Source: Pseudovibrio ascidiaceicola (lineage in GTDB: Bacteria; Pseudomonadota; Alphaproteobacteria; Rhizobiales; Stappiaceae). From it: a stretch of 64,000 nucleotides of DNA. A program made the translations under genes and the position numbers. This document shows positions 39,725-48,229 of this stretch, piece after piece (position 1 is the stretch's first letter; each line of letters opens with the position of its first letter). The notes under the pieces are model-generated. The model saw only the letters and a program-made list of their open reading frames with translations. It did no database searches and was not told the DNA's origin. The stretch covers positions 227,004 to 291,003 of the forward strand of contig NZ_FOSK01000008.1 in the NCBI RefSeq assembly GCF_900114245.1, in the 5' to 3' direction.

Positions 39725-40789
39725 ATGACAGAACCATCAAATCAATCTGAAGTTAGCCCGGTTTTCTTCCCTGAAGCTCGATCAATAACAGTGAAACAAG
39801 TTGCTGAATGGGCTGGGGCGGAGATTGTTCGTGGTGACAGTGAGCTTGCCATTACTGGTGTTGCTCCACTGGATGAAGGCGTTCCCGGAACGCTTGTGTT
39901 CATCGATAATCCGAAATATCTGGATCAGCTTGAGAACACGAAGGCAACAGCTTGTCTCGTGAGTAAAAAGCATGTCGACAAGGTGCCTGACGGTGTCGTG
40001 CCTTTGCTTGCCAAAGAGCCGTACCGCTCGCTGGCGAAAGTTCTGGCTGAGCTTTATCCGACCGCAATGCGGCCACTTCCCGTAACTGGTGAAACCGCGA
40101 TCAGTCCGCGTGCTTATGTGGAAGAGAGTGCGCAGCTGGGTGAGGGTGTCGTTGTTGAAACTGGAGCCGTCATTGGCGCGCATGTGGTGATCGGAGCTGG
40201 ATCTCGTGTTGGTCCTAATGCTGTGATTGCTGCCAATTGTCAGCTGGGTGATGACTGCTCTATCGGAGCAAATTCCAGTTTGCAGCACGCTGTGCTTGGT
40301 GATCGTGTCATTATTCACCCAAGTGTTAGCATAGGGCAGGATGGCTTCGGGTTTGCGATGGGGCCAGGCGGTCACATCAAGGTTCCCCAGATGGGCCGAG
40401 TTGTGCTAGGGAATGATGTTGAAATTGGCGCTGGCTCCTGTATAGACCGCGGTGCAAACCGTGATACGACTGTGGGCGATGGGACCAAGATTGATAATCA
40501 GGTTCAGGTTGGTCACAACGTTAATATCGGCAAGCATTGCGTCATTGTTTCTCAGGTGGGGATTTCTGGAAGTTCTACTCTTGAGGATTATGTGGTTCTT
40601 GGCGGACAGGCGGGTGTTTCCGGTCATGTTCGCATTGGAATGGGTGCGCAAGTTGCCGGTGTGAGTGCTGTGCACGACGATCTGGCGCCAGGTGGGCGTT
40701 ATGGTGGTGTGCCAGCGCGGCCGATCCGTGAGTGGTTTAAGGAAATGACGGCGCTTCGTCGCCTGACCGCTCAAGGCGGCAAGAAATAA
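39725..40789 (+). CDS. lpxD: UDP-3-O-acylglucosamine N-acyltransferase
   Basis: Third committed step of lipid A synthesis, adding the N-linked hydroxyacyl chain. The 354-residue protein has an N-terminal uridine-binding domain (VAPLDEGVPGTLVFID) and a left-handed beta helix of hexapeptide repeats (residues about 110-320) with the catalytic histidine in GFGFAMGPGGHIK or a nearby turn. Starting 10 bp after the bamA terminator, it opens the lpxD-fabZ-lpxA-lpxI-lpxB set. Confidence 0.95.
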   Translation: MTEPSNQSEVSPVFFPEARSITVKQVAEWAGAEIVRGDSELAITGVAPLDEGVPGTLVFIDNPKYLDQLENTKATACLVSKKHVDKVPDGVVPLLAKEPYRSLAKVLAELYPTAMRPLPVTGETAISPRAYVEESAQLGEGVVVETGAVIGAHVVIGAGSRVGPNAVIAANCQLGDDCSIGANSSLQHAVLGDRVIIHPSVSIGQDGFGFAMGPGGHIKVPQMGRVVLGNDVEIGAGSCIDRGANRDTTVGDGTKIDNQVQVGHNVNIGKHCVIVSQVGISGSSTLEDYVVLGGQAGVSGHVRIGMGAQVAGVSAVHDDLAPGGRYGGVPARPIREWFKEMTALRRLTAQGGKK

Positions 40790-40912
40790 CAGATTAGACC
40801 CGGGATCTGATCCCGATAGTTAACTAGATTGGCTGGTGAAAGAGGAGGGCGTGTCCTCAAGATCTCTAAGTGAGACGTTTACCAGTCAAACCGATATTGC
40901 TGAGGCATTATT

Positions 40913-41389
40913 ATGAGTGATGTAGAGACCAGAACACTTGAAAGCGCTGATATCATGCGGGTTATGGAGCTTCTGCCCCATCGTTATCCGTTTTTGATGA
41001 TTGACCGTATCGTTGATATGGACGGCGACAACTCAGGTGTTGGTATTAAGAATGTAACCATCAATGAGCCACATTTTCAGGGGCATTTTCCAAGCCAGCC
41101 TGTAATGCCAGGTGTGTTGCTTATTGAGGCGATGGCGCAGACCGCTGGTGCTCTTTGCGTCCATGGACGTGAAAAGAAAGACGTGCCTTCTCTGGTTTAC
41201 TTCATGACCATTGATAAGTGTAAGTTCCGCAAGCCTGTGGTTCCTGGTGATCAAGTTCACTTTCATGTGAAAAAAGTCCGTAATCGCGCCACCATCTGGA
41301 AGTTTGAAGGTGTTGCGATGGTAGGCGGGCAGAAGGTTGCTGAAGCGGAAATCAGCGCAATGCTTGTCGATTCTGACGAGGCGAATTGA
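40913..41389 (+). CDS. fabZ: 3-hydroxyacyl-[acyl-carrier-protein] dehydratase FabZ
   Basis: Dehydrates 3-hydroxyacyl-ACP in fatty acid elongation and competes with lipid A enzymes for the same acyl-ACP. The 158-residue hot-dog-fold protein has [13 protein letters not shown] and the catalytic segment [24 protein letters not shown] 123-bp gap follows lpxD. Its stop lies 8 bp before the lpxA start. Confidence 0.96.
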   Translation: MSDVETRTLESADIMRVMELLPHRYPFLMIDRIVDMDGDNSGVGIKNVTINEPHFQGHFPSQPVMPGVLLIEAMAQTAGALCVHGREKKDVPSLVYFMTIDKCKFRKPVVPGDQVHFHVKKVRNRATIWKFEGVAMVGGQKVAEAEISAMLVDSDEAN

Positions 41390-41397
41390 GGTCACTG

Positions 41398-42198
41398 ATG
41401 CAACAGATTCATCCCACCGCGATTATCGAGGATGGGGCCGTACTTGGAGAAAATGTCAAGATCGGTCCTTACTGCATGGTGGGTCCCAAGGTCACACTTG
41501 GCGATGATGTAGAGCTTGTTTCCCATGTGGTGATCGCTGGACGGACAACGATCGGCGCCCGGTCGAAGGTCTACCCGTTTGCCAGCTTGGGGCATCAGCC
41601 GCAGGATCTGAAGTTTTCCGGCGAAGATACGCTTCTGGAAATCGGCGAAGACAACCAGATCCGCGAGCACTCAACCATGAACCCGGGTACTGCCGGTGGT
41701 GGTGGTGTGACGCGTGTTGGTAATGGTGGCCTGTTCATGATGGGAACCCATGTTGGGCATGATTGTCTGGTGGGTAATCATGTCATTCTGGCAAACAATG
41801 CGACGCTGGCTGGACATGTTGAAGTTGAAGACCATGTGATCTTCGGCGGTCTGTCTGCTGTGCGTCAATGGTGCCGTGTGGGTGCTCATTCCATTGTTGG
41901 CGGCCTGACCGGGGTTGAGTTTGATGTGATCCCTTATGGATCTGTGATTGGTGATCGTGCGCGTTTGGCTGGTCTGAACCTGATTGGTTTGAAGCGCCGC
42001 AATTTCTCTCGCGAAGAAATCCACGCCCTGCGCGGTGCGTATAAGGAAGTCTTCAACAGTGAAGATGGCACGTTGCGTGCCCGTGCGGAGGCTGCGCGGA
42101 CCAAGTATGCTGAGTTTGAAGGTGTGCAGACGATGACGTCCTTCATGCTGGAAGATGAAAAACGCCGGTTCTGTACACCGCGCAACAACGGCGAATAA
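41398..42198 (+). CDS. lpxA: acyl-ACP--UDP-N-acetylglucosamine O-acyltransferase
   Basis: First step of lipid A synthesis. The 266-residue product is a trimeric left-handed beta helix with many hexapeptide repeats, the catalytic histidine in MGTHVGHDCLVG, and a helical C-terminus. ATG 41398 (MQQIHPTAII) follows GAGG at 6 bp. A TTG 12 bp upstream overlaps fabZ and is less likely. Confidence 0.95.
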   Translation: MQQIHPTAIIEDGAVLGENVKIGPYCMVGPKVTLGDDVELVSHVVIAGRTTIGARSKVYPFASLGHQPQDLKFSGEDTLLEIGEDNQIREHSTMNPGTAGGGGVTRVGNGGLFMMGTHVGHDCLVGNHVILANNATLAGHVEVEDHVIFGGLSAVRQWCRVGAHSIVGGLTGVEFDVIPYGSVIGDRARLAGLNLIGLKRRNFSREEIHALRGAYKEVFNSEDGTLRARAEAARTKYAEFEGVQTMTSFMLEDEKRRFCTPRNNGE

Positions 42199-42215
42199 GG
42201 GTCTGTTTTGAATTC

Positions 42216-43085
42216 ATGGTGAAACAGGCACCTATTGCTGTGATTGCTGGTGGCGGTGATCTGCCTGGTCTGGTCATTCGGTCCGCTATGGCACAAGGAC
42301 GCGATGTGGTGACTATCGCAATCAAGGGGGAGGCAGATGCCTCCCTTTCTGCGTTTAATCCGGTAGAGCTTGGCTGGGGGCAGATTGGCAAACTGTTCTC
42401 AACGCTGAAATCCAAGGGCGTTCAGGATGTGGTGTTGATCGGTGCTGTTCAGAAGCGGCCTGATTTTACATCGATCCTTGGCGATTTTGGAACGATTTGG
42501 CGGTTGCCGCGTATCATCAAGGCCGTTGTTGGCGGTGATGATCATTTGCTGGTGAAAGTGGCCGGACTATTTGAACGAGAGGGATTGCGCGTGGTTGGTG
42601 CTCATGAAGTTGCTCCGGGGTTGGTTGCCAGCCCGGGACATGTGGCGGGGCCGAAGCCGGATGCCAAGGCTCTGAGTGATATGAAGCTTGCCATTGAGGC
42701 GGTTGATGCCTTGGGGCGACTGGATATCGGGCAGGGTGCTGTTGCCATTGGAGCGCGCGTTGTGGCTGTTGAAGGTGCAGAAGGCACGGATGCCATGCTT
42801 GAGCGTGTAGCCGGCTTGCGTGCCAATGGCCGGGTCCGGTCTAAAGGGGCTGCAGGTGTGCTTGTAAAGTGTTCTAAGCCGCAACAGGACCTTCGTCTTG
42901 ATATGCCGACTGTCGGGCCGGAAACTATACAGAAAGCTTCTGACGCGCAGTTAAAAGGTGTGTGTGTTGAGACGGGGCGTGTTTTGGTTGCTCATCGCGA
43001 TGAGGTTGAGCGGCTTTGCAATGAACTTGGTGTTTTTCTTTATGGGTGCACACGTGATGAAGACTTTGAAGCTGGTGAGCGCTGA
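42216..43085 (+). CDS. lpxI: UDP-2,3-diacylglucosamine pyrophosphatase LpxI
   Basis: Cleaves UDP-2,3-diacylglucosamine to lipid X, replacing LpxH in alphaproteobacteria. The 289-residue protein starts with the nucleotide-site IAVIAGGGDLPGLV and has the C-terminal DUF1009 region with RVAGLRANGRVRSKGAAGVLVKCSKPQQDLRLDMPTVG split over conserved strands. Its position between lpxA and lpxB agrees. It is 3 bp from lpxB. Confidence 0.93.
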   Translation: MVKQAPIAVIAGGGDLPGLVIRSAMAQGRDVVTIAIKGEADASLSAFNPVELGWGQIGKLFSTLKSKGVQDVVLIGAVQKRPDFTSILGDFGTIWRLPRIIKAVVGGDDHLLVKVAGLFEREGLRVVGAHEVAPGLVASPGHVAGPKPDAKALSDMKLAIEAVDALGRLDIGQGAVAIGARVVAVEGAEGTDAMLERVAGLRANGRVRSKGAAGVLVKCSKPQQDLRLDMPTVGPETIQKASDAQLKGVCVETGRVLVAHRDEVERLCNELGVFLYGCTRDEDFEAGER

Positions 43086-43088
43086 GAT

Positions 43089-44285
43089 ATGAGCGAGTTG
43101 GAAGCTGTCAAACCCTTCAAGATTTTCTTTGTTGTTGGCGAAGAGTCCGGTGATCAGCTCGGTGCAGAGGTTATAAAAGCCCTGCGTGCCTCAATTGGTG
43201 ATCGTCTTCAGGTCTGTGGTCTGGGCGGTGAGCGTATGGCGGCTCAAGGCGTGCAGTCGATCTTTCCGCTGCATGATATTGCCGTGATGGGCATTACTGC
43301 GGTGTTGGAACGTTTGCCGACTATTATTCGCCGTGTGCATCAAACTGTTGACGCGGTTATTGCTGAGCAACCCGATTTACTGTTGATCATCGACTCTCCT
43401 GATTTCACTCACAACGTGGCAAAGCGCGTACGCAAGAAAGCGCCTCATATACGGGTGGTGGACTATGTGAGCCCATCTGTTTGGGCGTGGCGTCCGGGGC
43501 GGGCGAAGAAGATGGCCGCTTATGTGGATCAATTGCTTGCTTTGTTGCCGTTTGAGCCTGAGGCTCACAAACGCCTCGGCGGTCCCCCTTGTGACTATGT
43601 GGGGCATCCGTTGATTGAGCGGCTTGCGGATTTGCGTCCTGCACCGGGGGAGCGGGCAGAACTTGGCACAGGCAGAAAGCAACTGGTGGTGCTTCCGGGT
43701 TCCCGAACCAGTGAGGTTTCGCGGTTGCTGGAGCCGTTTGGTGAAGCAGTTGCCTTGATTTGCGCGCAAGACCCGGATGTAGATGTGATCATTCCTGCTG
43801 TGCCGCATCAGGAGCAGCGTATTCGCGACGGTGTGGCTACCTGGAAAGTGCGGCCACGTATTGTGACAGGTGAAGCGGAAAAGTTTGCGGCTCTGCGACA
43901 GGCGAATGCAGCGCTGGCGGCCAGTGGTACTGTCTCCTTGGAACTTGCGATTGCTGGTGTGCCTATGGTCATTGCTTACAAGCTGGATTGGTTCTTCCGC
44001 CGTTTGAAGCAGGTCAACCGGTTCATCAAGATTGTTGCGGTGGACACCATCGTGCTGCCTAATCTGGTGCTTGGGGATCACAGCATCAAAGAATATATCG
44101 AAGACGAAGCGCATCCTGAGGCCCTCAGTCAGGCCGTGCTCGCGCTGCTTTGCGACAGTCCTGAGCGCCAAGCACAGCTGGATGCGTTCTCTCGAATTGA
44201 CGAAAAAATGCGTTTGCCTGAAGGGGAAAGTCAGGCTGGGAAAGCGGCAAGGATCATTCTGGAAACGGCAGGATACTCAGTTTAA
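43089..44285 (+). CDS. lpxB: lipid-A-disaccharide synthase
   Basis: GT19 glycosyltransferase that joins lipid X and UDP-diacylglucosamine at the inner face of the inner membrane. The 398-residue product has the N-terminal VVGEESGDQLGAEVI, VDYVSPSVWAWRPGRAKKM, LPGSRTSEVSRLL and the donor site AALAASGTVSLELAIAGVPMV. It is the last plus-strand gene before the minus-strand paralog array. Confidence 0.96.
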   Translation: MSELEAVKPFKIFFVVGEESGDQLGAEVIKALRASIGDRLQVCGLGGERMAAQGVQSIFPLHDIAVMGITAVLERLPTIIRRVHQTVDAVIAEQPDLLLIIDSPDFTHNVAKRVRKKAPHIRVVDYVSPSVWAWRPGRAKKMAAYVDQLLALLPFEPEAHKRLGGPPCDYVGHPLIERLADLRPAPGERAELGTGRKQLVVLPGSRTSEVSRLLEPFGEAVALICAQDPDVDVIIPAVPHQEQRIRDGVATWKVRPRIVTGEAEKFAALRQANAALAASGTVSLELAIAGVPMVIAYKLDWFFRRLKQVNRFIKIVAVDTIVLPNLVLGDHSIKEYIEDEAHPEALSQAVLALLCDSPERQAQLDAFSRIDEKMRLPEGESQAGKAARIILETAGYSV

Positions 44286-44403
44286 GTGCTTTTCAAAGTG
44301 ATTCAGTAAGCGGGTATACCTCTTTGAAAACTCAGAGTCATTTTGCGTTACGCTTAAAGTGATGCTTTAAGTTGTGTTTCAGAGACAAGCTGAAAGATAT
44401 GCT

Positions 44404-44877
44404 CTAGTTGGTCTGCTTGTTCTGGACGTAAATGGATCCTCTGCACGTGCCATCCGAAAACAGGCCTGAGGCATCTGAATCTCCAATTAATCCAGTGATG
44501 GATACATTCAGATTAACTGGTGTCTTGCTCGCATCATCAGGGAAGATGACCTCATATTGGCTTTCGATTGAGAAGATGCCATTGGTCACGTCAACATTTC
44601 GCGAGATCACCGTAATATCATGCCCCTTTTCCGTTGTGCGTTTGACTGAAAGGTCGGTGGTGTCAGGGGCATTGGTTGTCGTGAAACTGGTGCCATATCG
44701 TTTTTGGCAAAGATCAGTTTTTTGTGTTCTGGCATCAATGAGAGAGAGATTGGAAAAGGTGATTATGTGATCACCGAAATGCAACTTCTCAATAATTGCC
44801 ATAGCAGAAGTGCTGGCTATAGCGAGAGCCAGAACACTCAGGGTGATGGCGAGAGTGGGCCTTAAGCACCGATCCAT
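44404..44877 (-). CDS. exported two-cysteine array protein 1
   Basis: Member of an unrecognised family with eight copies between here and 49490. From ATG 44877 it is 157 residues, with a signal peptide ending near STSAMA. The mature part keeps the array pattern: ITFSNLS, Cys57 in LCQKRYG, KGHDI, GIFSIESQYEVIFPDD, ITGLIG and Cys145 in SDGTCRG, with 88 residues between the cysteines. An in-frame ATG at 44916 overlaps the array protein 2 stop as ATGA and may be the coupled start. The DGSPDDG stretch of its relatives is altered to DARTQKTD. A disulfide between the cysteines is likely but inferred. It is the last gene of a five-gene run. Confidence 0.75.
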   Translation of the reverse strand: MDRCLRPTLAITLSVLALAIASTSAMAIIEKLHFGDHIITFSNLSLIDARTQKTDLCQKRYGTSFTTTNAPDTTDLSVKRTTEKGHDITVISRNVDVTNGIFSIESQYEVIFPDDASKTPVNLNVSITGLIGDSDASGLFSDGTCRGSIYVQNKQTN

Positions 44878-44912
44878 TGTGCATGATTGAGATGTTAAGG
44901 CACTGGGCAATC

Positions 44913-45368
44913 TCATTGATCTTCTACCTTGATATGGAGCGTTCCGCGGCAGGTGCCGTCGGAGAAGACGCCGGAGGCTTCCATTGTTCCGACCAGGCCT
45001 GTTGCGGCAAGTTCCACATCAATGGGTGTTTTGCTTTCGTCTCCCGGGAAGATAATCTCGTACTCATTCTCGATTGAGAAAATGCCCTCACTGACGCTGC
45101 CACCAATGGAGATGACCAGAATGTCGTGGCCTTTGTCGGTGCCGCGCTTGAGGGCGTCATTGGTGGAATCCGGGTGGTTCTTTGTTGTAAAACCTTCGCC
45201 GTAACGCTTTTGGCAGGTTCCGTCATCCGGGCTGCCATCTGTCATAGAAAGATTGGAGAAGGTGATTGTCTTGTCGCCGGGCCCCAACCTTTGTGCGACA
45301 GCCAATGCGGCGGTGCTGGTGATTGCCAGCGCCAGAACACTGAGGGTGGTCAGGAGCAATGTTTTCAT
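44913..45368 (-). CDS. exported two-cysteine array protein 2
   Basis: A 151-residue member and a good type sequence for the family. The signal peptide MKTLLLTTLSVLALAITSTAA ends near ALA. The mature part has TFSNLSMTDGSPDDGTC (Cys52), RYGEGF, KGHDILVIS, GIFSIENEYEIIFPGD, ATGLVG and ASGVFSDGTC (Cys140). Strand-like alternation and the absence of other cysteines suggest a small periplasmic or secreted beta protein with one disulfide. Its 25 bp upstream sequence nearly matches that of array protein 3, including GGGACGG, so the pair duplicated together with the translation signal. Function unknown. Confidence 0.8.
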   Translation of the reverse strand: MKTLLLTTLSVLALAITSTAALAVAQRLGPGDKTITFSNLSMTDGSPDDGTCQKRYGEGFTTKNHPDSTNDALKRGTDKGHDILVISIGGSVSEGIFSIENEYEIIFPGDESKTPIDVELAATGLVGTMEASGVFSDGTCRGTLHIKVEDQ

Positions 45369-45414
45369 TGTTTTATCCGTCCCGTATCGTTGGGTGGTAT
45401 GAGGCGATGTTGTA

Positions 45415-45966
45415 TCATTGTGCTGCTGTGTCTTTTGCGAGCGTGATACTTAAGGTTCCCCGGCAGGTGCCGTCGGAGATGACGCCGGACGCTTCGTGAC
45501 TGCCAACCAGACCAGTTGCGGCAAACTCAACATCAACGGGCATTCTGCTTTGGTCATCAGGGTATATGACCTCATACTCGTCTTCGATGGAGAAGATGCC
45601 GGTGTTGACGCTGCCTCCAATTGATAAGATCAGAATGTCTGGCATCATATCCGTGTTGTTTTTGAAGATGTTGCTGGTTGAAACTAGGTGGCTTTGAGCT
45701 GCGAAACTTTCGCCGTAGCGCTGCATGCAGGTTCCATCGTCCGGACTCCCGTCAGCCATCGAAAGATCAGAGAAGGTGATAATCTTATCGCCGGAGCCTA
45801 AGCGTTGTGTGACGGCCATTGCAGAAGAGTTAGTGATGGCTTTTGCCAATGTACTCTCAGTGCCTGCCATGTCGCTGGCAGGAAGCTCTTTTGCGATAGC
45901 CATTGCTGCGGTGCTGGTGATGATCAGCGAGAGAGCACTAAAGGTGGTCAGGATCAATGCGTTCAT
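45415..45966 (-). CDS. exported two-cysteine array protein 3 with duplicated signal region
   Basis: At 183 residues this copy is about 30 longer than its relatives. The extra part lies after the signal peptide: residues 16-25 (ITSTAAMAIA) and 44-52 (ITNSSAMAV) are two versions of the same signal-peptide end, joined by a short polar linker. After that the pattern resumes with FSDLSMADGSPDDGTC (Cys80), RYG, GIFSIEDEYEVIYPDD and ISDGTC (Cys168), with the 88-residue spacing of the subfamily. The KGHDI motif is replaced by MMPDI, so the conserved Gly-His is lost. It may be diverging in function or decaying. Confidence 0.75.
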   Translation of the reverse strand: MNALILTTFSALSLIITSTAAMAIAKELPASDMAGTESTLAKAITNSSAMAVTQRLGSGDKIITFSDLSMADGSPDDGTCMQRYGESFAAQSHLVSTSNIFKNNTDMMPDILILSIGGSVNTGIFSIEDEYEVIYPDDQSRMPVDVEFAATGLVGSHEASGVISDGTCRGTLSITLAKDTAAQ

Positions 45967-45984
45967 TGTTTCATCCGTCCCGTA

Positions 45985-46452
45985 TCATTGTAGCTGTGTT
46001 TTCTTCATCAGGGTCATCGCGATCAAACCTCGATAGGTTGCGTCCGAGCAGACCCCGGTTGATTGTGTCTCACCTATTGTTCCTGTTGCCATCAGCTGAA
46101 ACCTGACAGGGTTGATTTGCGTGGTGTCAGGGAAGGTGATGATGTACTCGTTCTCCACCGAGTACAGGCCCGTTTCCAAGCTGCCACTTACATGGGGCAT
46201 TTTGATCTCATGCCCTTCATAGGTGGTGAAACTGCGCTGCTCTGCCAGGGAGTTGGGATGTTTCTTGACGGTGAAGTCGTCGGCATATCTTCTTGCGCAG
46301 ATGCCATTGTCAGGGCTTCCGTTAACCAGTGACAAGTCGGAGAAGGTGGTGGATTTATCGCCGTGCCCTAGTCGCAGGCTCATCGCGTCCACACTGATGC
46401 TTGTGAGCGCCAGAGCGGTTAGAGATACTGCTGTGCAAAGGGCCGTTTTCAT
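45985..46452 (-). CDS. exported two-cysteine array protein 4 with shifted cysteine
   Basis: A 155-residue member from ATG 46452, with a signal peptide ending near SVDA. It aligns without gaps to proteins 2 and 5 through residue 140. Cys52 is kept in DNGICARRY. At the C-terminal site the usual FSDGTC reads CSDATY: Phe135 became Cys and Cys140 became Tyr. The protein therefore still has exactly two mature cysteines, but 83 rather than 88 residues apart. Gly-His of the KGH motif is kept (EGHEI). An upstream in-frame ATG at 46512 would overlap array protein 5 and is less likely. Confidence 0.75.
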   Translation of the reverse strand: MKTALCTAVSLTALALTSISVDAMSLRLGHGDKSTTFSDLSLVNGSPDNGICARRYADDFTVKKHPNSLAEQRSFTTYEGHEIKMPHVSGSLETGLYSVENEYIITFPDTTQINPVRFQLMATGTIGETQSTGVCSDATYRGLIAMTLMKKTQLQ

Positions 46453-46465
46453 TGGGTTGGAGTTC

Positions 46466-46921
46466 CTACTGCTGGGCAGATTGGATGGTGACCTTGCCAC
46501 GACAAGTGCCATCTGAGAACACGCCGGAGGCTGTGCCGCTGCCGATCAGGCCGGTTGCGAACATTTTCACATCAATGGTTTCTTTGTGCTCGTCATTGGG
46601 GAAAATGATTTCGTACTCATTTTCAATGGACAAGATGCCGTCACCAATGGTGCCTCCAGTGGAGGAGATGATGATATCGTGGCCTTCTGATGTCGTTTTC
46701 TGAGCCTCTTTTGAGGATGTGTCGGGATGGTCTGCGGTTTTGTAGCCTGTCCCGTAGCGTTTTGCGCAGGTGCCGTCGTCTGGCGTTCCATCTGCCAATG
46801 TCAGGTCGGAGAATGTGACAGTCTCGTTGTCGGTGCCCAGACTGTGGTCGTCTGCCAGCGCCATGCTGCTGAGATATGCGATTGCGCCAAGACTTGCTGC
46901 TGCACAGAGAAGTTTTTTCAT
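46466..46921 (-). CDS. exported two-cysteine array protein 5
   Basis: First gene of the five-gene run 5-4-3-2-1, whose members are 13-46 bp apart or overlapping. The product is 151 residues, with signal peptide MKKLLCAAASLGAIAYLSSM ending near ALA. The mature part has TFSDLTLADGTPDDGTC (Cys52), RYGTGY, EGHDI, GILSIENEYEIIFPND, ATGLIG and ASGVFSDGTC (Cys140). The Cys in the signal peptide does not form a lipobox. The 5' flank (46922 to about 47082) is repeated upstream of array protein 6, which suggests it carries the promoter. Confidence 0.8.
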   Translation of the reverse strand: MKKLLCAAASLGAIAYLSSMALADDHSLGTDNETVTFSDLTLADGTPDDGTCAKRYGTGYKTADHPDTSSKEAQKTTSEGHDIIISSTGGTIGDGILSIENEYEIIFPNDEHKETIDVKMFATGLIGSGTASGVFSDGTCRGKVTIQSAQQ

Positions 46922-47243
46922 GGGGGTGCCACCACTTGTTACTTTTTCAGGCTTAAAGCCGCGCAAAGAGTAGTCCTGTTCCGTTAACGTGAAGGGTCTT
47001 GTGGTTTTTGATTTTCTTTAGGATGAAGAATACGTTTTGTAGGTGTGTTGGGATTTAAGTGGTTTCTAATGCACTTCGTATAAACATCTGTGAAAACTAG
47101 AGAATTGTTATGTGTGGAGGCTGGTGTTTTTGGAGATTGTGATAGGCTCTGTTTCTACTTACATTGATGTATTAATCTTTTCTCGCCTGTCTTGATTGGT
47201 AAGATCATGGTGTGCAGGTCAGCTACAAGTTTTGAGGTTTTTC
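46922..47243. other. divergent intergenic region between array protein 5 and the GNAT gene
   Basis: The left 160 bp resemble 48314-48467 and probably hold the minus-strand array promoter (a shared TACTCT/TATTCT box about 60 bp before the start). The right part should carry the GNAT promoter. No other gene is seen. Confidence 0.5.
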
Positions 47244-47708
47244 ATGAAAGTCAGAGAGGCGGTTCTGGCCGATGCGCAGGAGATCAGCGGTTTTTTGCAG
47301 GAGCTTGCTACGCTGGGAAAGCGGAGTTTGCCGAGTGATGAAGCGTATGTGCGCGCTCACTACATTGCGCATGCTGATAATATCCGCTGTTCTGTGGTTG
47401 AGGATGTGGATGGGGCGCTGCTTGGATTGCAGATCCTGAAGCGGGCCTCGCAGGACAATGCCTACGGTGTGACGCCGGGCTGGGGTATCATCGGCACCCA
47501 TGTGCAGCCAAGTGCAGGACGCCGCGGTGTGGGGCGGGCCTTGTTTGCTGCGACGCTTGAGGCGGCCAGAAAAGCCGGGCTTGAGAAGATTGATGCAACG
47601 ATTGGTGCCTCTAACCCTGAAGGGCTGGGGTATTATGAGGCGATAGGCTTTCGTACCTATAAAACAAACGAGAGTTCTGTCAGTAAATGTCTTGAGCTTG
47701 CTGCGTGA
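47244..47708 (+). CDS. GNAT family N-acetyltransferase
   Basis: A 154-residue acetyl-CoA-dependent acyltransferase of the Gcn5-related fold. The acetyl-CoA pyrophosphate loop is seen as GRRGVGRAL near residues 94-102 within HVQPSAGRRGVGRALF, followed by the C-terminal NPEGLGYYEAIGFR strand-helix motif. Substrate unknown. ATG 47244 follows GAGG at 7 bp. An in-frame start at 47196 is less likely. It is the only plus-strand gene in the paralog array and converges on array protein 6 with a 22-bp gap. A working link to the array is possible but unproven. Confidence 0.85.
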   Translation: MKVREAVLADAQEISGFLQELATLGKRSLPSDEAYVRAHYIAHADNIRCSVVEDVDGALLGLQILKRASQDNAYGVTPGWGIIGTHVQPSAGRRGVGRALFAATLEAARKAGLEKIDATIGASNPEGLGYYEAIGFRTYKTNESSVSKCLELAA

Positions 47709-47730
47709 TTTGCGTTTGATCCATGATTGA

Positions 47731-48216
47731 TCATTTGGCGTTTACGACGGAGAATTTTCCGGAGCAGACGCCATCTGAGAAGACGCCGCTGAACATTTTC
47801 GAGTTCACAAAGCCGGTTATGAACTGGGTTGTCTCGACTTCGACATCTGGATCATTGGGGAATGTGATGAGTACCTGTGAATGTTCGGCGTAGATGCCGT
47901 CACCGCGTAGCTCGCTGCGGGCGTAGAGGGAGAATTTGTGTCCCTTATCGCTGACAAACTGGCCGCGGCGTCCGTTTGGGGCGGGATACACATTGTACCC
48001 ATTTCCATAGCGCTCTTTACAGAACTCGACCCCTACGGCATCTGTCAGGACTGTCAGGTTCTGAACGGAAATTTGCCGAGATGCGGACAGACGTTTCAGG
48101 TCGGTGAAGGGGTTGCCTCGGTTGTCGCGATGGGTGATCTGACTGTTGGCTGGCCCCAGCATTCCCAAGGTAAGGATGAGAGCCACACCGGATCGCTTTA
48201 GTTTTGTAAGGCGCAT
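47731..48216 (-). CDS. exported two-cysteine array protein 6
   Basis: A 161-residue member of the second subfamily (proteins 6-8, cysteines 85 residues apart). Signal peptide MRLTKLKRSGVALILTLGML ends near GPANS. The mature part has SVQNLTVLTDAVGVEFC (Cys66), ERYGNGY, SDKGHKFSLYARSEL, GIYAEHSQVLITFPND, FITGFV and FSGVFSDGVC (Cys151). ATG 48216 follows TGGGAGT, matching array protein 7. A decayed signal-peptide remnant related to protein 5 lies directly upstream, so this gene appears to have been placed behind a captured promoter region. Confidence 0.8.
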   Translation of the reverse strand: MRLTKLKRSGVALILTLGMLGPANSQITHRDNRGNPFTDLKRLSASRQISVQNLTVLTDAVGVEFCKERYGNGYNVYPAPNGRRGQFVSDKGHKFSLYARSELRGDGIYAEHSQVLITFPNDPDVEVETTQFITGFVNSKMFSGVFSDGVCSGKFSVVNAK

Positions 48217-48229
48217 GTACACTCCCATT

